50,261 nt of DNA from Eubacteriales bacterium (GCA_029009055.1 JAQXJR010000006.1:1-50261), one strand, 5' to 3'. Counted from the first letter of the stretch, positions 16,363-25,313 are shown. Translations and numbers: made by a program. Notes: generated from the letters alone by a model not told the origin.

Positions 16363-17226
16363 TTAATTATGCGCCGATGAATCCGCGCCGGATACGATTT
16401 CTATGATCTCATCCGTGATCCTCGACTGTCTGGCTCTATTGTACCTTACCTTAAGGGACTGGAGCATGTCGTTAGCGTTATCGCTGGCGGCTTCCATGGC
16501 AGATCTTCTGCACGCGTGCTCGCAGGTCGCCGCCTCTATAGTCGCGTTATACAGGCGGATATCGAAATACGTAGGTATAAGATATTCCAGCACTGCCGTG
16601 TTGGAAGGCCTGTAATCTATAAGGTGCGTATCCTGCTTAGCGTTCTTATTCTCCTTAACAGGAAGGAGCCTCTCCGTCGTCACCTGCTGACGGAGCGTAT
16701 TTATGTAGTTAGTGTATACCAGGATGACTTCATCGAACTCACCGGCTTTATAGCGGGTGACTACCTTACGGGCCAGCTGCTGAGCCTCGGCGAACGTTAT
16801 CTTATCAGGCGGGTCATCGTGGAAACCTACGAGCTTACGGCCTGTATGGGTGAATCTGTCCTTACCCTTAGAGCCTATGGTCATGACGACAGAATCGTGG
16901 TCGGACTCTCCCATAAGCCTCTCAGCCAGCCTGATGACATCGCCGTTATAGCTCCCGCAGAAGCCGCTGCTTCCTGTGATCACGATGTAACAGGTCGTCT
17001 TAATAGTCCTGTTTCCCTCTATGTATACACTAGGCATCTTATAAGCATCGTGCATTATGTCTTCCATGGACTGCGTTATCTGATCCATAAAGCGGCGGCT
17101 CTCGAGAAACTGCGATTTCGCCTTCCTTAGTTTAGAGGCGGATACGAGTTTCAAGGCGTTCGTTATGCGTTGAGTGCTGCTTATGCTGCGGATCTGACGC
17201 TTAATGGATTCCATATGCTCAGCCAT
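16363..17226 (-). CDS. atpG: ATP synthase gamma subunit
   Basis: Rotor shaft of F1. The 287-residue protein begins with the conserved coiled-coil start ([23 protein letters not shown]) and ends with the matching C-terminal helix ([39 protein letters not shown]). The middle Rossmann-like domain has [15 protein letters not shown], the usual SDRGLCGxxN segment with changes. It overlaps atpA by 8 nt, indicating translational coupling. Confidence 0.97.
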   Translation of the reverse strand: MAEHMESIKRQIRSISSTQRITNALKLVSASKLRKAKSQFLESRRFMDQITQSMEDIMHDAYKMPSVYIEGNRTIKTTCYIVITGSSGFCGSYNGDVIRLAERLMGESDHDSVVMTIGSKGKDRFTHTGRKLVGFHDDPPDKITFAEAQQLARKVVTRYKAGEFDEVILVYTNYINTLRQQVTTERLLPVKENKNAKQDTHLIDYRPSNTAVLEYLIPTYFDIRLYNATIEAATCEHACRRSAMEAASDNANDMLQSLKVRYNRARQSRITDEIIEIVSGADSSAHN

Positions 17227-18733
17227 AGATAAAACCTACCTTCTTGAATTCTTTTATACCCTTAATGAGCCCCTGCTCGGTAGCGTCATCCAGGTCCTTC
17301 GTCTTTGCTATAGTCTGGCCGACAGTAGGGAAGTGGTCCTCCATGTACATATAGAACTGCTCCTCGAAAGAACCGATCGCCTCGAGTGGTATATCATCGA
17401 GATAGTTATTTACAGCCGCGTACATGATCATTACCTGGTTTTCCAGAGAAAGCGGCTTATACTGACCCTGCTTGAGGATCTGCATGAGCACGCGTCCGTG
17501 ATCCAGTCTCGCCTTAGTTTCAGGGTCGATATCAGAACCGAACTGGGAGAAAGACTCTAGCTCTCTGTACTGAGCCAGGATGAGCTTAAGCTTTCCGGAT
17601 ACCTTCTTCATAGCCTTAGTCTGAGCCGCTGAACCTACACGGGATACTGAGATACCGGCGTTAATGGCTGGGCGCTGGCCTGAGAAGAACATATCTGTCT
17701 CCAGGAAGATCTGTCCATCCGTTATAGAAATCACGTTAGTAGGGATGTATGAGGAAATATCTCCCGCCTGAGTCTCTACGATTGGAAGGGCCGTGATGGA
17801 GCCTCCTCCCAGCTTATCCGAGAGCTTAGCTGATCTCTCCAGAAGTCTGCTGTGCAGGTAGAATACATCTCCAGGGTAAGCCTCTCTCCCTGGCGGTCTT
17901 CTCAGCAGCAAAGACATAGCTCTGTATGCCACTGCGTGTTTCGACAGGTCGTCGTATATGATCAGGACGTCTCTGCCCTGGTACATGAAGTACTCGGCGA
18001 GGGCGCATCCCGCGTATGGAGCTATGTACTGCATGGCCGGAACCGCTGACGCAGTCGCGGAAACTACGGCGCTGTATCTCATGGCGCCGTGGTCCTTAAG
18101 CGTCTGGACCAGCTGGGCTACTGTGGACTGCTTCTGCCCTATGGCTACATAGATGCAGATAACGTCCTTATCCTTCTGGTTTATTATCGTGTCTACGGCG
18201 AGAGCAGTCTTACCTACCTGTCTGTCGCCGATGATCAGTTCTCTCTGGCCTCTTCCAATAGGTACCATAGAGTCTATGGCCTTTATTCCGGTCATAAGAG
18301 GCTCACGTACCGGCTGTCTCTGGAGGATGCCAGGAGCTGGGTACTCTATAGGTCTATATTCACTCGTGTTTATGGCGCCTTTACCGTCTATAGGGCGGCC
18401 GAGCGCGTCCACGACTCTTCCGATCATAGTGTCGCCTACAGGGATATCCACTACGTTTCCCGTCGGCTTTACTATGTCGCCTTCTCCTATCTCCCTGTCA
18501 TCGCCCAGGATAACGGCTCCGACATTATCCTCTTCCAGGTTCAGAGCCATTCCATAGACCTTATTAGGGAATTCGAGAAGCTCGCCGGACATACAATTCC
18601 CGAGACCGTAGATACGGGCGATACCGTCTCCGACCTGCATTACAGTTCCGAAATCAGATATCTCAGTCTCGTCGTTATAGTTCCTGATCTGCTCCTCTAT
18701 AAGACCTGTTATTTCATCAGGTTTTAAATTCAT
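17219..18733 (-). CDS. atpA: ATP synthase alpha subunit
   Basis: Non-catalytic nucleotide-binding subunit of F1, 504 residues. It has the P-loop GDRQVGKT at residues 169-176, the [10 protein letters not shown] beta-barrel start, the [15 protein letters not shown] Walker B region ([13 protein letters not shown]), and the signature [20 protein letters not shown]. Length and motifs are normal. It follows atpH by 15 nt in the operon. Confidence 0.98.
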   Translation of the reverse strand: MNLKPDEITGLIEEQIRNYNDETEISDFGTVMQVGDGIARIYGLGNCMSGELLEFPNKVYGMALNLEEDNVGAVILGDDREIGEGDIVKPTGNVVDIPVGDTMIGRVVDALGRPIDGKGAINTSEYRPIEYPAPGILQRQPVREPLMTGIKAIDSMVPIGRGQRELIIGDRQVGKTALAVDTIINQKDKDVICIYVAIGQKQSTVAQLVQTLKDHGAMRYSAVVSATASAVPAMQYIAPYAGCALAEYFMYQGRDVLIIYDDLSKHAVAYRAMSLLLRRPPGREAYPGDVFYLHSRLLERSAKLSDKLGGGSITALPIVETQAGDISSYIPTNVISITDGQIFLETDMFFSGQRPAINAGISVSRVGSAAQTKAMKKVSGKLKLILAQYRELESFSQFGSDIDPETKARLDHGRVLMQILKQGQYKPLSLENQVMIMYAAVNNYLDDIPLEAIGSFEEQFYMYMEDHFPTVGQTIAKTKDLDDATEQGLIKGIKEFKKVGFIYG

Positions 18734-18748
18734 AAACTATCTCACTTC

Positions 18749-19285
18749 CTATACTGCCTTTATATCTCCTGAAAGCTTCTCGAGATTAGCTTTCAGGCTG
18801 GCGTCTATGATCTTACCGTCTACGACTATCCTAACGCCGCCGATAAGATCTCTGTCCACCCTGTTATAAAGGCTGACTTTCTTTCCGGTCATCTTACTCA
18901 TAGCGTCTTCGAAAGCGTTAAGGTGTGCTATGTTAAGGCGGCAGGCTGAGTATATGACACCGGCGCTGACCTTATCTTCGCTGTCTACGATCTGGCTGTA
19001 CTGGCTCACTACCTTATCGTAGTAAGAGAAACGTCCCTTATCTATCAAAATATATAGAAGAGAAAGGATCTCCTCATATGTAGCTCCGCCGAGAGCCTTC
19101 CTGATCATTTCCTTCTTCTTAACGTTGGAAATGGCAGGGTTCACCATGATCTCCTTAAACTGCTTCTTACGATCGAAGATATGCTGGATAGTGATCATGT
19201 CGCCCTTTATCTCCTGTACCTTACCGAGATCCTTAGCCACATCATACATAGCGCGGGCGTAAACCATCGCTACTTCTAGTTCCAT
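18749..19285 (-). CDS. atpH: ATP synthase delta subunit
   Basis: Peripheral-stalk subunit that holds F1 to the b subunit. The 178-residue protein is of usual length; the N-terminal helical bundle begins VAMVYARAMYDVAKDLGKV and the C-terminal part ends GGVRIVVDGKIIDASLKANL, the conserved family tail (GGIIIRIGDxxxDxSVRxxL). It overlaps the atpF end by 10 nt. Confidence 0.94.
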   Translation of the reverse strand: MELEVAMVYARAMYDVAKDLGKVQEIKGDMITIQHIFDRKKQFKEIMVNPAISNVKKKEMIRKALGGATYEEILSLLYILIDKGRFSYYDKVVSQYSQIVDSEDKVSAGVIYSACRLNIAHLNAFEDAMSKMTGKKVSLYNRVDRDLIGGVRIVVDGKIIDASLKANLEKLSGDIKAV

Positions 19286-19785
19286 CTACCTTCTTCACCT
19301 TCCTTAATCACTTCCTCGATGATCTTACTCTGATCTTCAGTGGAAATCTCCTTCTGCATGATCCTGCCGGCTGCCTTAATAGCCAGGTCACCGACCTGTT
19401 CAGACAGCTGCTTTCTAGCGTCGTATTTCTCACGCTCGATTTCCTTCCTGGCGTTCTGAAGTATATTATCAGCTTCAGCGTCAGCGTTATCGAGGATTCC
19501 CTGAGCCTGGCCACGGGCCTCTATCCTGGCCTTCTTAATGATCTCACGGCTCTCTCTATCCGCGTTCTCCAGCCTGTCAGAGTACTCCTTCAGCTTAGCC
19601 TGAGCCTCTTCTTCAGCCTTCTCCGCGTTATCGAGCTGAGTCTTCACTTCATTCTCGCGGTCGACCATCATCTTATGAACTCTTTCGAAGAAGAAATGTC
19701 TGAGGATAAAGAATAGTACGATAAAAGTGATTATCGAGAATACCATGTTCCAGTTGAAAGAGAACAATGGCTGTACTGTCTGCAT
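19276..19785 (-). CDS. atpF: ATP synthase b subunit
   Basis: Membrane-anchored peripheral-stalk subunit. One N-terminal membrane helix (NMVFSIITFIVLFFILRHFF) is followed by a long charged coiled coil (about residues 35-160) rich in Glu/Lys/Arg/Ala, the standard layout. The ATG at 19785 is preferred to an upstream in-frame ATG at 19809 because AAGGGGG lies just before it; this gives 169 residues. A 77-nt gap separates it from atpE. Confidence 0.95.
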   Translation of the reverse strand: MQTVQPLFSFNWNMVFSIITFIVLFFILRHFFFERVHKMMVDRENEVKTQLDNAEKAEEEAQAKLKEYSDRLENADRESREIIKKARIEARGQAQGILDNADAEADNILQNARKEIEREKYDARKQLSEQVGDLAIKAAGRIMQKEISTEDQSKIIEEVIKEGEEGRWN

Positions 19786-19862
19786 TATCCTGCACCCCCT
19801 TACCGGCATTCCGCCGGCGTTCCATAAATTACACCTGTTTTAGAATCCGTCATCCTAACAGA

Positions 19863-20084
19863 TCACATCTTGCTGACGATCATGATAGCGATTACGAATG
19901 CCAGTACCAGGGCTGTCTCCATGATGGCCATGGCGATGATCATGCTTCCCTGGATCTTTCCTGAACTTTCAGGCTGTCTGGCCATTCCGTTCATAGCTCC
20001 GTTAGCGAGGATTCCCTGTCCCAGTGCTACACCGAGTGCCGCGAGTCCCATGCAGATTCCTGCTCCTATTGCGATAAGTCCCAT
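19863..20084 (-). CDS. atpE: ATP synthase c subunit
   Basis: Proteolipid of the rotor ring, 73 residues, one hairpin of two membrane helices joined by the polar loop ARQPESSGKI. The ion-binding acidic residue is in IMETALVL (Glu55). Gln23 on helix 1 (ALGQGIL) and the Thr after the Glu match two of the ligands of Na+-binding c rings, but the following TG-IY of classical Na+ rings reads ALVL. Coupling ion is therefore undecided. GGAGG lies before the ATG. It is preceded by 94 nt of AT-rich DNA after atpB. Confidence 0.96.
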   Translation of the reverse strand: MGLIAIGAGICMGLAALGVALGQGILANGAMNGMARQPESSGKIQGSMIIAMAIMETALVLAFVIAIMIVSKM

Positions 20085-20178
20085 TTTTTACCTCCGTTTT
20101 CTACCCAAGCCGGCTTTCTAACTCCCCCGGCAAAGCGATAGTTTAATATATATTTCTAATTTTAAGATAACTTCTATA

Positions 20179-21186
20179 TTACTCTTTGGAGCCTTCCGCG
20201 CTCTCACCCGGAGAAGACCCTCCGGCATCCGCCGCGGCTACATCAGGTCCCTGACTGTCATCTCGTGCTCCCTTTGAAAAATCAGGGCGAGCATCGTCTG
20301 TCTCTGACTTAGCTTCTTCTGTATGGCTGTCTCTTATAGCCTGCGCTTCCTTAACAGCTTCGGCCCTGGCGTTATCGGCGCTTTCAGCCTCCAGCCTCTG
20401 ACCTCTCTGCTGACGTTTCCTCTGCTTCTCGAGCTTCTTCTTACGCTTATTCTCCATAGCCTGGAGCTTCTGCTCTGAAGGGCCCGCCAGGCCTTCGCCC
20501 AGGTCAGTCGCCGTAAGTACGGTGAATATGTATCCCTGGATGATAGGCTCGAATATATCGAAGAACAGGTTCAGTGGGATGACCGTTACGCACCTGAGGA
20601 AAGGCACAGGGGCGATCTTCAGGCTCAGGCTGGTCATGAGCGACATCCACATGTCTACTACGATCATGCCGCCGAATATGTTACCGAACAGTCGCAGAGC
20701 CAGGGTGACCGGAAGCGTCACATCGTTTATGATCTTCATAGGGACCATCATGATGTATGGGTCTGCCATCTCTTCGAAACGCTTCTTAACTCCCAGTTTC
20801 TTTACTGAGCTTACCTGAATGGTCACGTAGGAAACTATAGCCAGGCCGGCTGTTATGTTAAGATCGGCTGTGACCGGCCTCAATCCCAGAAGACCTGTCG
20901 CGTTTATAACTATAAGGAAGGAAATCAGTGTTCCTAAGTAAGGCGCGAATATCTCGGCGTTCTCCTTACCCATTCTCTCTGTCGTGAAATCATAGACCCA
21001 GCCTACCAGCTTCTCTGCCAGCACCTGTTTACCATGAGGGACCTTCTTAAGGTCGTGTCCCATCCAGATACCGACGATGCTGAGTATGACTGCCGCTATG
21101 ATAGCGTAGAGGGTGGTCTCTGTTACGAATACCTTACCTCCCGCAAACGACAGTATGATTCGCGGCCCTAATTCTTCAAGATTCAT
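20179..21186 (-). CDS. atpB: ATP synthase a subunit with long charged C-terminal tail
   Basis: Membrane stator channel of Fo. The conserved core covers residues about 1-237: FDIFEPIIQGYIFTVLT near the end, and LALRLFGNIFGG with the essential arginine (Arg165). After this core, which is the usual end of the protein, come about 98 extra residues (238-335): a strongly basic, probably coiled segment (ENKRKKKLEKQRKRQQRGQR) and then an acidic Ala/Ser/Gly/Asp-rich tail. The tail is continuous in frame and absent from typical a subunits of 220-270 residues. It overlaps the upstream atpI-like gene by 11 nt. Confidence 0.96.
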   Translation of the reverse strand: MNLEELGPRIILSFAGGKVFVTETTLYAIIAAVILSIVGIWMGHDLKKVPHGKQVLAEKLVGWVYDFTTERMGKENAEIFAPYLGTLISFLIVINATGLLGLRPVTADLNITAGLAIVSYVTIQVSSVKKLGVKKRFEEMADPYIMMVPMKIINDVTLPVTLALRLFGNIFGGMIVVDMWMSLMTSLSLKIAPVPFLRCVTVIPLNLFFDIFEPIIQGYIFTVLTATDLGEGLAGPSEQKLQAMENKRKKKLEKQRKRQQRGQRLEAESADNARAEAVKEAQAIRDSHTEEAKSETDDARPDFSKGARDDSQGPDVAAADAGGSSPGESAEGSKE

Positions 21187-21559
21187 TATCTTCCTGAGCC
21201 TCCTTTACTAATATCGATACTATACCCGGCGTTACACCGACTATACCCACAGCGAAGCCTGTCAGCGCTGTTTTACCTATGAAGAAGCAGATGACTGCCA
21301 GCACAGCGTAGAACAGGAGCCTGCCCGCGTATATAACGAAACTCAACCCCATGTTCTTCCCGCCGAGATACATATCTATGAAGTATCCCAGAAGCTCGAA
21401 ATTTATGTTAAGGGCTGCCGTAGCTATCAGCAGGCCCAGGGTGAATTTCGCGAAACGCGCGCCAAATCTCAAAAAAACAAAGGATACTATTATGCAGACT
21501 GCGGCGTATATAGCGCTGCCTACAAGCATCCTCTTCCTTAGCTTGCGTATCTCATTCAT
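21176..21559 (-). CDS. atpI: ATP synthase subunit I-like membrane protein
   Basis: A 127-residue hydrophobic protein with four predicted membrane helices, first in the ATP synthase operon and overlapping atpB by 11 nt. Position, length and topology match the AtpI assembly factor that helps build the c ring and handles Mg2+ in some bacteria; sequence similarity is hard to judge by eye. The first ATG (21559) has no ribosome-binding site and lies about 2 nt after the expected transcription start; an internal ATG (21529) is preceded by AAGGAAGAGG and may be the real start, giving 117 residues. Confidence 0.78.
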   Translation of the reverse strand: MNEIRKLRKRMLVGSAIYAAVCIIVSFVFLRFGARFAKFTLGLLIATAALNINFELLGYFIDMYLGGKNMGLSFVIYAGRLLFYAVLAVICFFIGKTALTGFAVGIVGVTPGIVSILVKEAQEDNES

Positions 21560-21567
21560 AATTTTTG

Positions 21568-21595
21568 ATTATAGCACCGTTTCAATCTTTTTAAA
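21568..21595 (-). promoter_or_regulatory. Promoter of the ATP synthase operon
   Basis: On the minus strand TTTAAA (21595-21590), 16 nt, TATAAT (21573-21568). The -10 hexamer is perfect and the site abuts the first gene, so the transcript would have almost no leader. From here to 21740 there is only AT-rich DNA with an inverted repeat ATTGATTC/GAATCAAT at about 21660-21715. Confidence 0.6.
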
Positions 21596-21740
21596 CCTTT
21601 TTGTAAATTAGAATTGTGTAGATTTTGTGACCGTTTTCGTGACCTTTTTAACAATCCATATTGATTCCTATTTTTTTCCAAATATAAAATTTAAGGAAAT
21701 ATTACGAATCAATAATAACTAAAATCCGCTTATATTATAT

Positions 21741-22217
21741 TTATTTATGGTAAGGCTCATGATGGATTATCTTAAACCCTCTGTAAATCTGTTCTAATAA
21801 AATGACCCTCATCATCTGATGGGGGAATGTCATGTCCGAGAACGACATCTTATAATTCGACCTGGCGCTGACTTCCTTCGACAGACCCAGGCTTCCTCCT
21901 ATGACGAAATCCACGTCAGCTCCTGACATCTGAAGCTCGTCTATCTTATCGGCGAATCCCGGAGACGTCAGCCTCTTCCCCTTTATTTCCAGGGTGATGA
22001 CATAGTCGGAAGGCTTTATCTTAGCCAGGATCTCCTTACCCTCGTTAACTTTCACATTCTCTTCGTCAGCTGGGGAGGCGTTAGCCGGAAGCTTAGACTC
22101 CTTAAGTTCCGTTATTACAGGGTCTGAGTAGGCACCCAGCCTCTTCATGTACTCCTTCACAGCGTCCCGCCAGTAGGCTTCCTTAAGTTTTCCTATACAT
22201 ATGACATTTATTTTCAT
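21741..22217 (-). CDS. rlmH: 23S rRNA pseudouridine-1915 N3-methyltransferase RlmH
   Basis: SPOUT-class methyltransferase that modifies helix 69 of 23S rRNA at the subunit interface. The 158-residue protein shows MKINVICIGKLKEAYWRDAV at the N-terminus, the SAM-binding knot FVIGGSLGLSKEV, and the conserved C-terminus MTFPHQMMRVILLEQIYRG then HHEPYHK. Length is standard. It sits near the origin, as often in Bacillota. Confidence 0.97.
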   Translation of the reverse strand: MKINVICIGKLKEAYWRDAVKEYMKRLGAYSDPVITELKESKLPANASPADEENVKVNEGKEILAKIKPSDYVITLEIKGKRLTSPGFADKIDELQMSGADVDFVIGGSLGLSKEVSARSNYKMSFSDMTFPHQMMRVILLEQIYRGFKIIHHEPYHK

Positions 22218-22243
22218 GATCTATATCCCATATAGTAGTGTTA

Positions 22244-22264
22244 GGGGATATTCAGTCTTTCCCC
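22244..22264. repeat. Dispersed 21-nt hairpin repeat, copy 3
   Basis: Starts GGGGATATTCAG and ends CTTTCCCC, the same pattern as the copies at 9485 and 9530. It lies between the divergent-spaced rlmH and walJ genes on the minus strand. Confidence 0.65.
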
Positions 22265-22309
22265 ATACTAAACGCGCGCGACTGTTTTCTGACGCGGGCG
22301 GGCGGCCGT

Positions 22310-23158
22310 CTAAACTTCTATGAGCCCGCTCGGCTCTTTCCTCGGCGCTACTATTAAATCCACATCCTCGCCTACGTACCTGTCGTTCTCGAAAAGCACA
22401 TTCTTAACCGTGACTAAAGCCTGACCGGGCGTGTTATTATTCGGGCTCAGGTGGCCTAGCATTACTCTTACACCGGAGAATCCGACCGTGTGGTCCCTCT
22501 TACCTCTTTTATCCCTTATGTCAGCCATCTCGCAAATAATTCTCGCGGCGGCGTCATTCGACAGATGTCCATACCGGCTGGCTATTCTTTGCTTAAGGTC
22601 GTAAGGGTAGGGGCCGTTTATCAGCATGCTCTTCTCATGGTTAGCCTCGAGCACGCAGGCGTCCGAGTCGCCGAAGTTCCTGAGCATCTCATCGGTCACG
22701 ATGCCCGTATCCGTTACGATGGAAAGCTTGCGGCCGCCGGAGCTGAATGTGAAGCCGAGCGGCTCGCGGGCGTCATGAGATATGGCGAAAGGCGTTACCA
22801 GGACGTCTCCGACCCGGAAAGCATTCCCTTCACTTACTTCCACGAGATTTTCAGATATCATTTCCAATTTATCCGGCGTCACGCGAAGTTTCCCCGGTAG
22901 GGCGGCGAATGTTCCCCCGGACATGTAGATCCCGGCGTTTTCAGCGCCCCTAGCCACCATCTTTATGCTTTTTATATGGTCCGTGTGCTCGTGGGTCACG
23001 ACGATAGCGTCCAGGTCGGCGTATGTCATGCCCTGTCTGGCCAGGCCGGCCTTAATGTTCTTCCCGGCTGTTCCCGCGTCGCAAAGTATGTTCGTATTAC
23101 CCTCGCGGATCAGGTAGCTGTTTCCCTCGCTGCTGGAAGCGAATGAACAGAATTCCAA
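22310..23158 (-). CDS. walJ: WalJ/YycJ-like metallo-beta-lactamase-fold hydrolase
   Basis: A 282-residue MBL-fold protein of the YycJ type, a probable 5'-3' exonuclease linked in other Bacillota to cell division and mismatch processing. The zinc motif VVTHEHTDH and a typical start (CSFASSSEGNSYLIREGNTNIL, strand-turn with CDAGTAGK) are clear; further ligands are in AISHDA, IVTDTG and MLGHLSPNNN. In many Bacillota it follows the walRK genes; none are present here. A GAGGTAAT site precedes the ATG. Confidence 0.88.
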   Translation of the reverse strand: MEFCSFASSSEGNSYLIREGNTNILCDAGTAGKNIKAGLARQGMTYADLDAIVVTHEHTDHIKSIKMVARGAENAGIYMSGGTFAALPGKLRVTPDKLEMISENLVEVSEGNAFRVGDVLVTPFAISHDAREPLGFTFSSGGRKLSIVTDTGIVTDEMLRNFGDSDACVLEANHEKSMLINGPYPYDLKQRIASRYGHLSNDAAARIICEMADIRDKRGKRDHTVGFSGVRVMLGHLSPNNNTPGQALVTVKNVLFENDRYVGEDVDLIVAPRKEPSGLIEV

Positions 23159-23267
23159 TATATTACCTCTTTCTTCTCTGTTATAATTTGACTATATATT
23201 ATATCATATTAGCAAAGCTGCTGACACGGGTAGTGGACTATCCGGGCTGGCTTTGCTGAATTAATTA

Positions 23268-23288
23268 GGGTATTTTCTGAATTTCCCC
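23268..23288. repeat. Dispersed 21-nt hairpin repeat, copy 4 (inverted)
   Basis: Reverse complement begins GGGGAAATTCAG and ends ATACCC. It lies 3 nt upstream of the rnhA ribosome-binding site, so if transcribed its hairpin could affect rnhA translation. Confidence 0.6.
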
Positions 23289-23300
23289 ATTGGAGGGCTC

Positions 23301-23894
23301 ATGGGCAAAATCTTATATATACACACGGACGGGGCGTGCTCCGGCAATCAGAACGATAAAAACATAGGCGGCTGGGGCGCGGTCTTGGATTACGCCGGCC
23401 ATAGGAAGGAGCTCCACGGCGGCGAGGTCGACACGACGAACAATCGCATGGAGCTGACCGCGGTGATCGAAGCCTTCAGATGCCTGAAGAAGCAGGGGAA
23501 TGACGTCATAGTCGCGACGGATAGTTCTTACGTGGCCAACTGCTTCCGCCAGAACTGGCATCGGAACTGGCAGAGAAACGGCTGGATGACGAAATCGCGT
23601 AAACCCGTTGAAAATAAAGAGCTTTGGCAGGAACTCATCTCCCTGGTCGACCAGAACCGTGTCACGTTCTACCGAGTGAAGGGGCACGTTAACCTGACTT
23701 CGAAGAAGACGGACATAAATAAGCTGTATGGGGATTTCCGCGGCTGGAATGGGGAAGGCGTAACACTTAGCGACTTCCAGTATTTCATAGAGATGAATAA
23801 CCGCGCCGACGCTCTGGCCAACATAGCCATGGACGAGATCCGGGAGGGCAGGGAGCCTGGTTCCACAGACACTATGGCAGACGCCGAAAAGTAG
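23301..23894 (+). CDS. rnhA: Ribonuclease HI
   Basis: Cleaves the RNA strand of RNA-DNA hybrids. The catalytic set is visible: D10 (IHTDGACSGN), E51 (NNRMELTAV), D74 (VATDSSYV) and D170 (NNRADALAN), with the conserved His in VKGHVN. The 197-residue protein is longer than the usual 150-160: there is an insertion between the His loop and the last Asp (about 131-164) and a charged C-terminal tail of about 20 residues. Start is supported by GGAGGG. It is on the opposite strand from its neighbours, against the direction of replication. Confidence 0.95.
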   Translation: MGKILYIHTDGACSGNQNDKNIGGWGAVLDYAGHRKELHGGEVDTTNNRMELTAVIEAFRCLKKQGNDVIVATDSSYVANCFRQNWHRNWQRNGWMTKSRKPVENKELWQELISLVDQNRVTFYRVKGHVNLTSKKTDINKLYGDFRGWNGEGVTLSDFQYFIEMNNRADALANIAMDEIREGREPGSTDTMADAEK

Positions 23895-23960
23895 CGAATC
23901 TCTTTGCTCGACCAGCAAAATCCACCCGGCCCAGCTGCCATCCGGCCTATATCTTACAAT

Positions 23961-23998
23961 AAAAAAGAGCGCCGCGGCTTAAGCCTGCAGTGCTCTTT
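23961..23998 (-). terminator. Terminator of the sigma-factor gene
   Basis: On the minus strand AAAGAGC and GCTCTTT pair, with an inner palindrome GGCTTAAGCC, and six T residues follow. It begins directly after the sigma stop codon. It may also stop rnhA transcription from the other side. A second small stem, TTTGCT/AGCAAA at about 23903-23921, lies nearer rnhA. Confidence 0.85.
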
Positions 23999-24736
23999 CT
24001 ATTCCTTACTAAACTCCTCCTGGAGTCTCTCCTTAATCTTCCGCTCTGTCCTCGAGACCGTCATCTGCGATATGCCGAGCGTCTTCGCTATATCCGCCTG
24101 AGACCTTCCGAATATCACTCTCTCGCGGAATATGTATCTGTCATCGTCCGGGAATTCCTTCAGGACCTTCTGGATGATATCGTTTATTTCTACGCTCGTG
24201 AAGCCCTTCTCATCGAAACCGGTGTACTTCTCGAGGGAAGCCGCGCCGCTGTCTTCGCCGTCATCATCGAACGTCTTATTAAGGGAATACGTGGTGTAGG
24301 CGTTGGAGCTATCCAGGACTTCTACTATATCTTCGTCCGAGAATCCCGTCGCTTCCGCCAGGTCCTTAATATTAGGTTCCCTGTGGTTTTCGAGGAAGAA
24401 TTTATCTCTGGCCTGCTGCACTCGGCCAGACATCTCCTTCACCCGGCGCGGTACCTTAAGGCTCCACTGTTTATCACGGAAATATTTCTTTATTTCACCC
24501 ACGATAGTAGGGGTAGCAAAGGCACTGAAAGTAAAGCCCCTGTCAGGGTCGAACCTTTCGACCGCCTGAACTAGGGCCAGGGCTCCTACCTGCTTTAAGT
24601 CGTCATACTCGACTCCCTTACCTGTGTATTTACGGATCAGGATGTCGACCATGTAGAGATATTTCTCGACTATCTCATTCCTCAGCTCTATAGTAGGATT
24701 TTGTTTATATTTTATAAACAGTTCCTCATCTGCCAT
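23999..24736 (-). CDS. RNA polymerase sigma factor, SigB/SigF/SigG group
   Basis: A 245-residue sigma-70-family protein of the stress/sporulation group. Region 2 is seen at YDDLKQVGALALVQAVERFDPDRGFTFSA (split motif for core binding and -10 recognition), region 3 around WSLKVPRRVKEMSGRV, and region 4 at the C-terminus (FGRSQADIAKTLGISQMTVS), which binds the -35. It lies 99 nt downstream of an RsbW-like anti-sigma gene, as in rsbW-sigB and spoIIAB-spoIIAC. Whether it serves general stress or sporulation cannot be settled here. A terminator follows immediately. Confidence 0.92.
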   Translation of the reverse strand: MADEELFIKYKQNPTIELRNEIVEKYLYMVDILIRKYTGKGVEYDDLKQVGALALVQAVERFDPDRGFTFSAFATPTIVGEIKKYFRDKQWSLKVPRRVKEMSGRVQQARDKFFLENHREPNIKDLAEATGFSDEDIVEVLDSSNAYTTYSLNKTFDDDGEDSGAASLEKYTGFDEKGFTSVEINDIIQKVLKEFPDDDRYIFRERVIFGRSQADIAKTLGISQMTVSRTERKIKERLQEEFSKE

Positions 24737-24835
24737 GCTATATATTTCGCTTTCCTTTGCAAATCCAATTTATCGCGACTGATAGGATCAGGAGACTCCG
24801 TTCTGACTTTGCGAGTTCCTAAATCTACCTGATTT

Positions 24836-25237
24836 TCAGGCGCGCTTTATCATGGTGATGCCCTTCATGCCATTCTCGGCGTCGTTCATCACTCTTACTT
24901 CGTTCATAAGGGACTTAATGACGTACACTCCCAGATCTCCCTCCTGCGGGCAGTGCCTGCACTGGGTGTTCATCTTCTCCAGCGTGTGCTCGCCGCACAT
25001 GTCCTTCACGCTTATTTCCAGATAACCAGCGTCTACCTTACAGTCTATCTCATATTTATCTGAATACTTCTGGAAGCCATGGCAGGATATGTGCCTGCAA
25101 GCCTCATCGACAGCGGTCTTCAGGTCATCTATCTGTTCTACATTAAAGCCTGCCGTCGCAGCCAGGGCGCTTACAGCCAGCCTCACCATCTTAATATATT
25201 CCGGCTTTCCCGGAATTATGAACTGCAGATTATCCAT
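24836..25237 (-). CDS. RsbW/SpoIIAB-like anti-sigma factor (serine-kinase ATPase)
   Basis: A 133-residue GHKL-ATPase-fold protein. The N-box region reads TAVDEACRHISCHGF; the usual Asn pair is replaced by Arg-His, which may affect Mg-ATP binding. The G1 box is VKDMCG and the G2 box is GDLGVYVIKSLMNEV. The family binds its cognate sigma factor and phosphorylates an anti-anti-sigma protein. The sigma gene follows, but no STAS-domain antagonist is in the window. The protein has a cluster of cysteines (CGEH, CRHC) that could be redox- or metal-sensitive; that is speculation. Confidence 0.85.
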   Translation of the reverse strand: MDNLQFIIPGKPEYIKMVRLAVSALAATAGFNVEQIDDLKTAVDEACRHISCHGFQKYSDKYEIDCKVDAGYLEISVKDMCGEHTLEKMNTQCRHCPQEGDLGVYVIKSLMNEVRVMNDAENGMKGITMIKRA

Positions 25238-25274
25238 TTAATCTTACTTCTCCCGTTAACGAACTTTATCCAAC

Positions 25275-25304
25275 ATTATGCTGTATACCCGCGATTTATG
25301 TCAA
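25275..25304 (-). promoter_or_regulatory. Promoter of the anti-sigma/sigma operon
   Basis: On the minus strand TTGACA (25304-25299), 18 nt, CATAAT (25280-25275), about 40 nt before the anti-sigma start. It looks like a housekeeping promoter rather than one for an alternative sigma. Confidence 0.7.
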
Positions 25305-25313
25305 ATAATCAAA

